A stretch of 22,820 nucleotides of DNA from a virus. The stretch spans positions 1 to 22,820 of the IMG/VR virus record IMGVR_UViG_3300050821_001002, one strand, 5' to 3'. The notes beneath the pieces are model-generated. The model was not told where the DNA came from, ran no database searches, and saw only the letters and a program-made list of their open reading frames with translations. The translations under genes and the position numbers were made by a program. Positions 1-6,356 of the stretch are shown one piece after another. Positions within the stretch are counted from its first letter, which is position 1, and each line of letters starts with the position of its first letter.

Positions 1-30
1 ATGCGGAACGTGAAGGTGAAAGCGCGATGA
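1..30 (+). CDS. 3' end of an upstream gene (partial)
   Basis: The first ten codons of frame 1 are open and stop at a TGA at 28-30. That stop overlaps the ATG of the next gene as ATGA, the junction style used throughout this array. This suggests the tail of a gene that begins left of the window. Only nine residues are visible and nothing can be said about function. It could equally be non-coding leader. Confidence 0.35.
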   Translation: MRNVKVKAR

Positions 31-206
31 AGGCCCAAGTCATCAAATTTCCGAACCGCTTTCTGCCTGCGAAGGAGCCCGCAGCGCTGCTGAAATTCGC
101 GGACGGTTCGGGGGGGGGGATCGCCTTGCTGGATCGCAGGCCGGCGTCCGAAGGGCAGCGCCCGTTTGACGCAGGCTCGCATGAAGTCCGGAGGAATTTC
201 GAATGA
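27..206 (+). CDS. Small protein of unknown function, 59 aa
   Basis: I do not recognise this protein. The ATG at 27 has a purine-rich AAGGTGA about 8 nt upstream, and the TGA overlaps the ATG of the next gene as ATGA at 203-206. These two junctions are the main support for it being real. The N-terminus (MKAQVIKFPNRF) is a mixed basic-hydrophobic start common in small phage proteins. A run of ten G at 110-119 encodes the end of a Ser codon plus three Gly codons, so slippage there would shift the frame. Confidence rests on spacing and coupling, not homology. Confidence 0.6.
   Translation: MKAQVIKFPNRFLPAKEPAALLKFADGSGGGIALLDRRPASEGQRPFDAGSHEVRRNFE
110..119 (+). repeat. Homopolymer tract of ten G inside a small gene
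   Basis: Ten consecutive G lie within the 59-aa gene that starts at 27. The tract is read as the last base of a TCG codon followed by three GGG codons, so the frame is open only at this exact length (or plus or minus three). Such tracts are prone to replication slippage and to sequencing length errors. Confidence 0.9.
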
Positions 207-466
207 ATGACGAACCTCGTGGCTGCATCTGCCAAGATCAACAGCGTCGCGGGTACTGCGCCGAACCAGGATGTCCGTATGCAGAGGTAGTGCGCGATCA
301 GGCGTCGCGGATCGCCAAAGAAGCGAACCCGGCTCTGCAGCGAAGGCCTATCGTCACCATTTTCGTTCCGGAAGGCTACGCCGACGCCGCCGAGTTCTTG
401 AAAGATTGCCAATTTGAGCGCGTCGAAAGCGATACGCAATTCGCAGCGGACGCAAAGGCGATTTGA
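203..466 (+). CDS. Small Cys-containing protein, 87 aa
   Basis: The function is not recognised. The start is well supported: GGAGG at 190-194 lies 8 nt before the ATG, which overlaps the preceding stop as ATGA. The N-terminal 25 residues hold four cysteines spaced C8-x-C10-x8-C19-x4-C24, which could bind a zinc ion. The rest is a soluble alpha/beta-looking sequence with a hydrophobic strand (PIVTIFVPEGY). There is no signal peptide or membrane segment. It ends an early small-gene group, and the next 284 bases carry no convincing gene. Confidence 0.75.
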   Translation: MNDEPRGCICQDQQRRGYCAEPGCPYAEVVRDQASRIAKEANPALQRRPIVTIFVPEGYADAAEFLKDCQFERVESDTQFAADAKAI

Positions 467-583
467 ATTTCGTAAGCGTAAGCGTGAGTGCGTACGGATC
501 ATGACGGGCAGTTATTTCAAATCTTGAAACAACTGAATCCGCCGCGATCCGATTGTAAAGTAAGCGTTGGCGAACGGGCATTT

Positions 584-607
584 CTCGCACTGTAGCAGTG
601 TAGCGAG
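584..607. promoter_or_regulatory. Imperfect hairpin in the gap before the clamp gene
   Basis: The bases CTCGC-ACTG-TAG-CAGT-GTA-GCGAG form a 9-bp stem with a 3-nt loop and a 3-nt bulge. No U-run follows, so it is not a standard intrinsic terminator. It sits in the 467-750 gap, which is the longest gene-free stretch of the window, between the first small genes and the sliding-clamp gene. It may be a processing or regulatory structure, or chance. Confidence 0.35.
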
Positions 608-636
608 AGCGTCAAGGTGACGGGAAGCCAATTCGG

Positions 637-677
637 TTTTCCACATGTCGCCGTCCCCGTTGTCCGAGTTTTCCACA
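637..677 (+). promoter_or_regulatory. Two DnaA-box-like sites upstream of the clamp gene
   Basis: The 9-mer TTTTCCACA occurs at 637-645 and again at 669-677 in the same orientation, 32 bp apart, about three helical turns. It fits the relaxed DnaA-box pattern TTWTNCACA, although the best-known box has A at position 3. The pair lies in the gap directly ahead of a DnaN-like gene that starts at 751. DnaA boxes near dnaN-type genes or replication origins are established. Whether host DnaA binds here is inference. Two copies of a relaxed 9-mer could also arise by chance. Confidence 0.4.
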
Positions 678-750
678 GTTGCGTTTGTTGTGTTGCGTTC
701 GCCGACTCGCATTCCGCGGGCCGGATTTTTCGTTTTCATGGGAGGCGAGC

Positions 751-1425
751 GTGACGGAACCAAAAGCTGACGGCCTGCAGACATCGACAATCAACCTACG
801 CATTCTGGCGGCTGCGGTTGCTTTCGCCTCGAAAGACGAGGCCCGATATTACATCAACGGCGTCTGCTTGGAAATTGAACCTCGCGCCGTGACCTACATC
901 GGAACCGACGGTCACCGGCTTATCGCCTATCGCGACGAGAAGCTGGACCCGGAATCGCCGGACAATCTGCTGATCGGAAAATTCATCATCCCGACGGCGC
1001 ATTGCAAGCCTCACAAACTCGACAAAGAGGACAGCGGTGAAGCCAAGATTTTCGGGACGGGTCGCCTTACCATCGCGCATGATTTCTGCGACGTGACCTT
1101 TCTGCCGATCGATGGCGTCTATCCGAACTGGCGCAAGACGGTGCCGCAGGCTGCGGTCACCGGCAAGCTGGGCCAGTACAATTTGGATTATCTCGCCAGC
1201 TTCAGAAAATTCGCGGTCGCGCTCGACCTGCCAAGCCCATTCGTCGCGCACAATGGCGAGGAAGCTCCGGCGCTGGTCTGGTATCCGGGCCAGGGCGCGG
1301 TGTTCGGCGTTATCATGCCGATCAAATCCACCAACGAGCTTGGCCACCCGGTGCCGGAATGGGCGCGAGGCGGGGGCGATCATGAGCAAGCCGATATCGA
1401 GGACGTTACGACCAAGGCCGCCTGA
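751..1425 (+). CDS. Compact DnaN-like sliding clamp (beta subunit homologue), 224 aa
   Basis: This resembles the DNA polymerase III beta clamp, the ring that tethers polymerase to DNA. Residues 16-60 match clamp domain II, including RYYINGVCLE (32-41) and TDGHRLIAY (52-60). Residues 112-131 (VTFLPIDGVYPNWRKTVP within) match the domain II/III junction, and IMPIK (188-192) matches the MPMRL-type C-terminus of DnaN. At 224 aa it is well short of the usual 360-380, lacking domain I and about half of domain III. A GTG start at 751 is chosen because GGGAGG lies just upstream (740-745), whereas the ATG at 679 would prepend an unrelated Phe/Arg-rich tract. The stop overlaps the next ATG. No polymerase gene is in the window, so it presumably works with host replisome proteins (inference). 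Confidence 0.8.
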   Translation: MTEPKADGLQTSTINLRILAAAVAFASKDEARYYINGVCLEIEPRAVTYIGTDGHRLIAYRDEKLDPESPDNLLIGKFIIPTAHCKPHKLDKEDSGEAKIFGTGRLTIAHDFCDVTFLPIDGVYPNWRKTVPQAAVTGKLGQYNLDYLASFRKFAVALDLPSPFVAHNGEEAPALVWYPGQGAVFGVIMPIKSTNELGHPVPEWARGGGDHEQADIEDVTTKAA

Positions 1426-1949
1426 TGCCCCGACGCCGCACCAGCGCGCGGCCCGAGGATCAAATCCAGCGGGCCGTCTTTCAGCACATCCGTTCGCGCG
1501 GCGTGCCGGGCCTTGTCGCCTGGCACACCCCGAACGGCGGGAAGCGCAAGCCTATCGAAGCCGCGATCTTTAAGGGCCTCGGCGTGCGCGCCGGCGTGTC
1601 AGACATCATCGCGGTTCACAAGGGCGCTGTGTTCGCGCTTGAACTGAAAGCCGACGGTGGCCGCGCGACGGAATCGCAGCTTGAATTTCTTGCCGATATC
1701 GGCCGCGCCGGCGCGTTCACTGCGCTCGCCACGGGTATCGACCAAGCGCTGACTACATTGGAGGCGTGGGGCCTGTTGCTCGGCGCCGCACAGTTGCGTG
1801 CCCCGGCATCTAAGGGGACATCGGGCCGCAGTCCCAGCGAACCAACCGGACCTGCAGTGTCGCCGGGGGCCGTCCAAAGCGGTGCAAGCGGCGAAGGTAC
1901 GGAAGCGGCCCAACAATTCGACCGGGTGACTTTGAGGCCGTGCGCATGA
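1425..1949 (+). CDS. VRR-NUC domain nuclease, 174 aa
   Basis: The VRR-NUC fold is a PD-(D/E)XK nuclease found in phage and in FAN1-type structure-specific enzymes. Expected motifs are visible in order: an N-terminal Glu/Gln helix (E11, Q13), GVSD at 57-60, ELK at 73-75 and a downstream Gln (Q85) followed by the ATGIDQAL helix. Phage stand-alone VRR-NUC proteins are usually 90-130 aa. Here residues about 120-174 are an extra Ser/Pro/Gly/Ala-rich tail. The ATG overlaps the clamp stop (TGATG), so it is probably translated with the clamp. A role in replication or recombination intermediates is likely but not shown. Confidence 0.85.
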   Translation: MPRRRTSARPEDQIQRAVFQHIRSRGVPGLVAWHTPNGGKRKPIEAAIFKGLGVRAGVSDIIAVHKGAVFALELKADGGRATESQLEFLADIGRAGAFTALATGIDQALTTLEAWGLLLGAAQLRAPASKGTSGRSPSEPTGPAVSPGAVQSGASGEGTEAAQQFDRVTLRPCA

Positions 1950-2527
1950 CCGATACCCTCACAACCCCGATCAACGCGCATGCATGGCAGCGTGAAGTCC
2001 ACGAGCATTACGTCGAACCGCATTGGTGTTCGGAGCGGCTGTTTGCGGAGGAGAAATTCGATGGTCCGATTTGGGACCCTTGCTGCGGATTCGGGCGAAT
2101 TGTGGATGCCGCAGTCAGGGCCGGATATTTAGCGGTCGGCACGGATATCGTTGACCGCGGTTATCGCGACTTCGGCGGCGTCAACAATTTTCTCCAGACG
2201 CCAGACCACCGCGCGCACGGACCGGCCATCGTCTGCAACCCGCCGTTCAAGATCGTCCGCGAGTTCGCACTGCACGCCTTGTCGTTCGCTGCCGTTCAAA
2301 AGGTAGCGATGATCTTCCCTACACGCCGTCTGAATGCTGCTCACTGGCTGCACGGGACGCCGCTGGCGCGCGTATGGCTGATGACGCCACGACCGAGCAT
2401 GCCGCCCGGTCACACGATAGCGACCGGTAAAAAGGTCAAAGGCGGCATACCGGAATTCTGCTGGCTGATTTGGACGAAAGGCCGCGTCGGGCCGGCGAGC
2501 ATTCAATGGCTGCGGAGGGACGCATGA
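1946..2527 (+). CDS. Adenine-specific DNA methyltransferase-like protein, 193 aa
   Basis: This is a Rossmann-type SAM-dependent methyltransferase. The SAM-binding motif I region is DPCCGFG at 44-50 followed by TDI (66-68), and the catalytic motif is NPPF at 98-101, of the N/D-PP-Y/F class used by N6-adenine and N4-cytosine enzymes. No separate target-recognition domain is apparent at this length, so it is an orphan-type phage enzyme. The ATG at 1946 is preferred over the GTG at 1940: it forms an ATGA overlap with the nuclease stop, and GAGG at 1934-1937 is 8 nt away. It may protect phage DNA from host restriction or mark it for processing (inference). Confidence 0.8.
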   Translation: MTDTLTTPINAHAWQREVHEHYVEPHWCSERLFAEEKFDGPIWDPCCGFGRIVDAAVRAGYLAVGTDIVDRGYRDFGGVNNFLQTPDHRAHGPAIVCNPPFKIVREFALHALSFAAVQKVAMIFPTRRLNAAHWLHGTPLARVWLMTPRPSMPPGHTIATGKKVKGGIPEFCWLIWTKGRVGPASIQWLRRDA

Positions 2528-2778
2528 CCTGCCCGAATTGCCGATGCAAGAAATGCCGAGCCGCTGCGGTCAACGCCGTGCTGTCGCGACATATCGCTTC
2601 ACGTGAAACGGAATCGCCACGCCAGCTTGACGAAAGTTGCGACACGTTCGGTGGACCACGACCCCGCCGATTCTTGGAGCCCCGCGAACTCGGCAAGCCG
2701 CCCATCGATCCCGATGCCGAGCAATTAGCCGGGCAGGTTGGGGAATTGGCGCGGGAATTGGAGAGGGGTGTGGGGTAG
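2524..2778 (+). CDS. Small CxxCxCxxC protein, 84 aa
   Basis: The family is not recognised. GGAGG at 2514-2518 and an ATGA overlap with the methyltransferase stop fix the start. The first eleven residues carry Cys 3, 6, 8 and 11 (TCPNCRCKKC), a compact metal-binding knuckle. The middle is polar, and the C-terminal 20 residues (AEQLAGQVGELARELER) look helical and amphipathic, which could allow dimerisation. The stop TAG is immediately followed by the ATG of the endonuclease gene. Confidence 0.7.
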   Translation: MTCPNCRCKKCRAAAVNAVLSRHIASRETESPRQLDESCDTFGGPRPRRFLEPRELGKPPIDPDAEQLAGQVGELARELERGVG

Positions 2779-3309
2779 ATGGCTAGGGTCGAATTTAATC
2801 TGGAAGAACAGGTTCATCGCGTTGTCGCCGCCGTGCAGAACAGTTTGCTCGGCATGGTTCGGTATGATGCCCTTGTTCTTAGTCGAATTTGCGAAAGCCC
2901 TATCGAGGTCGCGCTTGGCGGCGCGATACTAATGCTCGATCGGATTGATCCCTTCACTAGGGGTCATGAGATTGCCATCGCTAGCAGCAAGGAGATACCT
3001 GATTACAAAGCAGAAAAGTGGCTCCTGGTCCCTCAATATGAGTGGCAGGATTTTAGGATCGACCTCGCTCTAAGGGTTCCTGAATATCGATTCAAGTGGG
3101 TTTTTATCGAGTGCGATGGTCATGATTTTCATGAGCGCACGAAAGAGCAGGCTGCACGAGATCGGCAAAAGGATCGGGAAATCCAAGCCTCAGGAATCCC
3201 GGTACTCCGATTTACCGGGTCTGAAATTCATCGCAATTTGGAGAGCTGCGCTGAACAGGTATTTCAATTTATAGAAGATCGTTTTGACGACTGGGTTGAT
3301 GCGCCGTGA
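2779..3309 (+). CDS. PD-(D/E)XK endonuclease (DUF559/Vsr-like), 176 aa
   Basis: The sequence follows the DUF559/very-short-patch-repair layout. An early Glu lies in ESPIE (39-43), then VPQYEW (84-89), RIDLAL (93-98) carrying the catalytic Asp, IECDGHDFH (110-118) as the E-x-DGH/H motif, a helix with RDRQKDRE (127-134), and VLRFTGSEI (142-150). Proteins of this fold cut DNA. The substrate here is unknown. By hand count GC is about 49 percent over the gene against nearer 60 percent in neighbouring late genes, suggesting later acquisition. It starts one base after the previous stop and its TGA overlaps the next GTG. Confidence 0.8.
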   Translation: MARVEFNLEEQVHRVVAAVQNSLLGMVRYDALVLSRICESPIEVALGGAILMLDRIDPFTRGHEIAIASSKEIPDYKAEKWLLVPQYEWQDFRIDLALRVPEYRFKWVFIECDGHDFHERTKEQAARDRQKDREIQASGIPVLRFTGSEIHRNLESCAEQVFQFIEDRFDDWVDAP

Positions 3310-4244
3310 GCGAGCGCGGTGTATTCGCTGTCGATCGTGGCATCTGGGATCACCCAGGGTTCGCCGACGAACCGTTTACGGAACGGGAAGCTTGGCAATG
3401 GCTGATCGGGGACGCGGCTTTTAAGGAGCGGATCAAACGCGTCGGGTCTGTGGTTGTCACGCTCCAGCGCGGGCAGTGCGCAAATTCGACCCGCTTCCTG
3501 CAAGAGAGATGGAAGTGGGGAAGTGAGACGCGCGTAAGGCGATTTTTGGAACGTCGAAAAATCGCCGCAGAGATCGTCGTAGATACCGACGCAGGTGTCA
3601 CGGTTGTAACTATCTGCAATTACAATAAATATCAACGCGTTTCATTACCGAGCGTCGCAGATATCGACGCACCAGGCGTCGCAGCGGCGTCGCAGCAGCG
3701 TCGCAAAATAGAAGACACTGAAACCAAGGAAACAGATTCAGAAGCTAAAGCTTCTGGCGCTGATGCGCCGGTCTACACGGATTCACGCCACGAGCTTTGG
3801 GGCGAAGGTGTTCCAATCCTGAAAAGCATGGGCGTCAGCGAAAAAGACGCTCGAGGCAACATCGGACGATGGCTGAAAACGATGCGCGACGACGCGCAGG
3901 GTGTGCTGAGCGCGATCCAGCGCGCTCGAGATAACCGCGTGCACGGTCCGATTCCATGGATCACGAACGCCCTCAAAGGACCGCAGTATGTCAACGCAAA
4001 TAGCCCTCCTCGAGCCAATCAAACTACCGGAGCCGCGCAGACCCGCGATTCTGCCGTCATTGCCGGTATGGGCAGAGCGCTTAACCAGCGCCGTGCGGAC
4101 AGAGCTGCAGCTAAATCCAGCGGGGACGAGCTTCGAGGACAACATTCTGGTCCTGCCGGCGAACCTGATGCCGAACCCGACGCAACGGCAGGCGATGGGC
4201 GATCATCTCGACAGCTTACGCTCTTGGCTGCGGGAAACGGGTGA
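3306..4244 (+). CDS. Phage winged-helix replication-type protein, 312 aa
   Basis: Residues 5-110 resemble the N-terminal helix-turn-helix domain of phage replication/DNA-binding proteins. Features are FAVDRGIWDHPGF at the start, then TLQRGQCANSTRFLQERW (52-69) and a recognition helix and wing around ETRVRRFLERRKIA (74-87). A polar linker (130-160) leads to a second helical part ending at GPIPWITNALKG (about 214-225), which looks like the natural family C-terminus. The last 85 residues are Ala/Arg/Gly/Asp-rich and overlap the next gene in another frame, so they may be an unselected extension. The start is GTG in a GTGA junction. A role in origin recognition or helicase recruitment is inferred from type and position only. 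Confidence 0.7.
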   Translation: MSERGVFAVDRGIWDHPGFADEPFTEREAWQWLIGDAAFKERIKRVGSVVVTLQRGQCANSTRFLQERWKWGSETRVRRFLERRKIAAEIVVDTDAGVTVVTICNYNKYQRVSLPSVADIDAPGVAAASQQRRKIEDTETKETDSEAKASGADAPVYTDSRHELWGEGVPILKSMGVSEKDARGNIGRWLKTMRDDAQGVLSAIQRARDNRVHGPIPWITNALKGPQYVNANSPPRANQTTGAAQTRDSAVIAGMGRALNQRRADRAAAKSSGDELRGQHSGPAGEPDAEPDATAGDGRSSRQLTLLAAGNG

Positions 4245-4773
4245 ATTCAGCGAGGAAGCGGAAACTAAGGTCGCTGCGGCGGTTTCGAAGCTGCTCACGG
4301 TGCTGCCCGGCGAGAGAAAGTCGGATCTTGTGGAACAGGGGCGCAGCGAGGTTTACTTGGATGTTCTTGAGGATGTGCCGTGGTGGGCCGTAGAAACCGC
4401 GGTAAAGCGCTGGTTTAAACACGACTGCGGGACAGACGAGCGCGGCAAGCCCTTCGATTACAAATGGGCGCCGGACCCGGGGACACTTCGGATGATCGCG
4501 CTGGAATCGGTCTACGCCGTGGGCGCGCGCATCGCCAAGGTGCAGAAGGTGCTTGACGCTCGGCCTTACGTCGATTGCTCAAAGCACCTCGAGGCCGGCC
4601 GGGCTGCAATGACTGGTTTGAACCTTGTGCTGAAATCCGGCGATTTGGACGGCGCCAAAGTCCTGACATTCGATCGCGCGGTAGAACTCGGCAACGATCC
4701 AAACTTGCTCAATAGCCGCACCACGGCCGCGCAACAGCCCACCGACACATACCAGGAGGCGGAAACCCTATGA
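3988..4773 (+). CDS. Replication-region protein of unknown function, 261 aa
   Basis: The protein has no catalytic motif I can identify. The ATG at 3988 has AAAGGA at 3975-3980 with a 7-nt spacer. The N-terminal 85 residues overlap the tail of the preceding gene by 257 nt. They read like real protein in this frame, with varied composition and a hydrophobic core (NILVLPANLMPNP). The middle contains YLDVLEDVPWWAVETAVKRW followed by FDYKWAPDPGTLRMIA. That layout recurs in phage replication-module proteins that test P-W-A-V and A-P-x-P-x-E/T-L-R type patterns. It may be a loader-like or accessory replication factor (tentative). Confidence 0.75.
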   Translation: MSTQIALLEPIKLPEPRRPAILPSLPVWAERLTSAVRTELQLNPAGTSFEDNILVLPANLMPNPTQRQAMGDHLDSLRSWLRETGEFSEEAETKVAAAVSKLLTVLPGERKSDLVEQGRSEVYLDVLEDVPWWAVETAVKRWFKHDCGTDERGKPFDYKWAPDPGTLRMIALESVYAVGARIAKVQKVLDARPYVDCSKHLEAGRAAMTGLNLVLKSGDLDGAKVLTFDRAVELGNDPNLLNSRTTAAQQPTDTYQEAETL

Positions 4774-5021
4774 GACTGATCATTTTCGCAATCTATCTCG
4801 GGATAGGCGCGATGCTTCATGCGCTGTTTGTCGGCGCAACATTCGACTGGTCGTCCGCATGGACAATCGGCTGGTTGCTGGGTTGGCCGATCATGATCTT
4901 CATCAGCTTTTGGGCGGCTCTGATCGGAATCGCCGTGGCAATCGGGATCGTTGTTTGTTTATGGATGTGGCTGGAAAGCATAGCGGAATGGCGCGAGCGT
5001 CGCAGGAAGAAAAAGGCTTAG
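4770..5021 (+). CDS. Small membrane protein, 83 aa
   Basis: The protein has about three hydrophobic segments, near residues 2-22, 31-49 and 50-68, the last ending VVCLWMWL. A strongly basic cytoplasmic tail (RERRRKKKA) follows. The start forms an ATGA overlap with the preceding stop, and AGGAGG lies just upstream. It sits in the early/replication block rather than next to a lysin, so calling it a holin is not justified. Membrane anchoring of some early function or superinfection exclusion are possibilities without direct support. Confidence 0.75.
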   Translation: MRLIIFAIYLGIGAMLHALFVGATFDWSSAWTIGWLLGWPIMIFISFWAALIGIAVAIGIVVCLWMWLESIAEWRERRRKKKA

Positions 5022-5084
5022 TTTCACCGCACCACCGGCCCTGTTTCCACGCCGGTACGGTCATCAGAAAGCGGAGGAGGTTGA

Positions 5085-5408
5085 ATGGACGGCTTATTTG
5101 CCAACGTGGCGTGGAAGTGCACCGCCTGCGGGAAGCCGCCGGGGTGTGGCTGTTGGGTTAAGTGCGAGTGCGGGCACAGCCGTCACCGCGACGAGGAGTG
5201 CGGGAATAAGATTTGGCATATTTCAAAGCGGTTTGCAGAAGAAGCCGCCGACCTGATCGTTGAGGACATGGCCGAAAGCTACAAGCTGTTCCAGCGCGAA
5301 CACATGGCCGCCCGGCTCAAGCGAGCCGTGATACGGCAGACACAGCCGATCATCCTTGCGACCTTTGCGGGCGTGGAAGCCGCAGAAAGGGAGAGGGCGG
5401 GAACATGA
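5085..5408 (+). CDS. Cys-rich zinc-binding-like protein, 107 aa
   Basis: The family is unknown. GGAGGAGG lies 6 to 8 nt before the ATG. The N-terminal 40 residues contain Cys 12, 15, 21, 23, 27, 29 and 39 and His 31 and 34 (KCTACGKPPGCGCW then CECGHSRH), enough to bind two metal ions. Residues 45-107 are a helical, charged segment. A 63-nt gap separates it from the membrane-protein gene. The stop overlaps the next ATG as ATGA. Confidence 0.75.
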   Translation: MDGLFANVAWKCTACGKPPGCGCWVKCECGHSRHRDEECGNKIWHISKRFAEEAADLIVEDMAESYKLFQREHMAARLKRAVIRQTQPIILATFAGVEAAERERAGT

Positions 5409-5614
5409 TCCGTACATTGATCGAAATCACGTCGGAAACGACGTGGGATCACAACAGTCAATTGAGGGACACGCTCGATAAGCTTGGCTTTGAGCCGAAG
5501 CCTGGTGCGGATCACGTCAGATTTATGAACGACCTATGGCGAGAATTGGCGGATAGAGGGCTTGATCCGCAAAAACTTGTTGAAGCGCAACGAGAAAAAC
5601 GAGACGCCGCCTAA
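5405..5614 (+). CDS. Small soluble protein of unknown function, 69 aa
   Basis: The product is not recognised. The ATG is part of an ATGA overlap with the Cys-rich gene, so the pair is probably co-translated. The sequence is a short amphipathic protein with two predicted helices (QLRDTLDKLGF and MNDLWRELADRGL) and no cysteines or membrane segment. It is the last gene before an 88-nt gap that shows no clear promoter or hairpin. Confidence 0.65.
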   Translation: MIRTLIEITSETTWDHNSQLRDTLDKLGFEPKPGADHVRFMNDLWRELADRGLDPQKLVEAQREKRDAA

Positions 5615-5702
5615 ACACCCATCAACTTCCATTCCATAGCAGGGGCAGAGAACGTGGGACGACTGAATAGCTCGGCAAATTCCAATTAGAGGGCGGTATT
5701 AA

Positions 5703-6356
5703 ATGCTCGAGGCAACAGCAATGGCATCACCAAAGGTTCGACGGCCTCCAATTGAGGTCAAGCCCAGCGCAATTCCAAAGATGGAAACCGCCAAGGTTGC
5801 CCATCCCAGGCTGGAAGGTCACGTCGAGATCGTGCAGCGCGTGGTCGATACCATCGAAGTGATGCGAAAGCGCAAGCAATTGGGAGAGCGGGAATACCAG
5901 GCTGCCGACCATTACCGCACATGCTGGGCAGCGATTCATGGAGCCATGGGAGGGTCAATGGACTTTGATCGGCCTCGTGGCGGCTCGTTGCCGGGACAAC
6001 CGCCTGCACCCCATTACATGCTGGCCAGCGAAGCCGTCAGCTCGGTAAAAAAATATCTATACCCCAAGGACTACGCCGTCGTTCATCGCGTGTGCGCGCT
6101 CGGCATGACGATAGAACAGGCAACGGATCAGCTTTATTCACCGGCCAATAGATCGGCGCGAGAAGATTGTGGCCGCCGGCTTCGGGAAGGCCTTTCCCAA
6201 ATGGCGGACAGGTGGTTTCCTGAAAATAGAGGGGAGGGCAATCGCATGCGCAGCCATGTATCAGAACGGGCAACGGTGACGGATGTTGAATCCGTTCCGC
6301 AATCATCAAGTGTGGCGCATGCGACGAGGGATAGGGTTTATCGGGGTGAAAGATGA
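5703..6356 (+). CDS. Possible phage regulator (DUF6456-like), 217 aa
   Basis: The central part (residues about 55-165) has the pattern of helical alphaproteobacterial phage proteins thought to act as regulators. It shows LGEREYQAADHYRTCW, a Gly/Pro-rich linker, and a C-terminal helix-turn-helix-like run VVHRVCALGMTIEQATDQLY followed by GRRLREGLSQMADRWF. The similarity to DUF6456-type proteins is from memory and weak. The ATG at 5703 has GAGGG 8 nt upstream; an internal ATG at 5721 is the alternative. The 3' end overlaps, by 19 nt, the convergent minus-strand ribbon-helix-helix gene. Confidence 0.65.
   Translation: MLEATAMASPKVRRPPIEVKPSAIPKMETAKVAHPRLEGHVEIVQRVVDTIEVMRKRKQLGEREYQAADHYRTCWAAIHGAMGGSMDFDRPRGGSLPGQPPAPHYMLASEAVSSVKKYLYPKDYAVVHRVCALGMTIEQATDQLYSPANRSAREDCGRRLREGLSQMADRWFPENRGEGNRMRSHVSERATVTDVESVPQSSSVAHATRDRVYRGER

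Noticed and set aside
512-646. 44-codon open frame on the minus strand with a CxxC pattern (MWKTELASRHLD start)
   Set aside because: The composition looks protein-like, but it has no clear ribosome site and lies in the gap with the hairpin and DnaA-like sites. There is not enough to call a gene.
796-1389. 197-codon open frame on the minus strand opposite the clamp gene
   Set aside because: Opposite a gene with recognisable clamp motifs; Arg/Ala-rich with no family features.
1112-1573. 153-codon + strand frame across the clamp and nuclease genes
   Set aside because: Ser/Arg-rich shadow of a GC-rich overlap region; both other-frame genes have motifs.
4859-5161. 100-codon + strand frame overlapping the membrane-protein gene
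   Set aside because: It is Arg/His/Gly-rich, overlaps two better-supported genes and has no good start.
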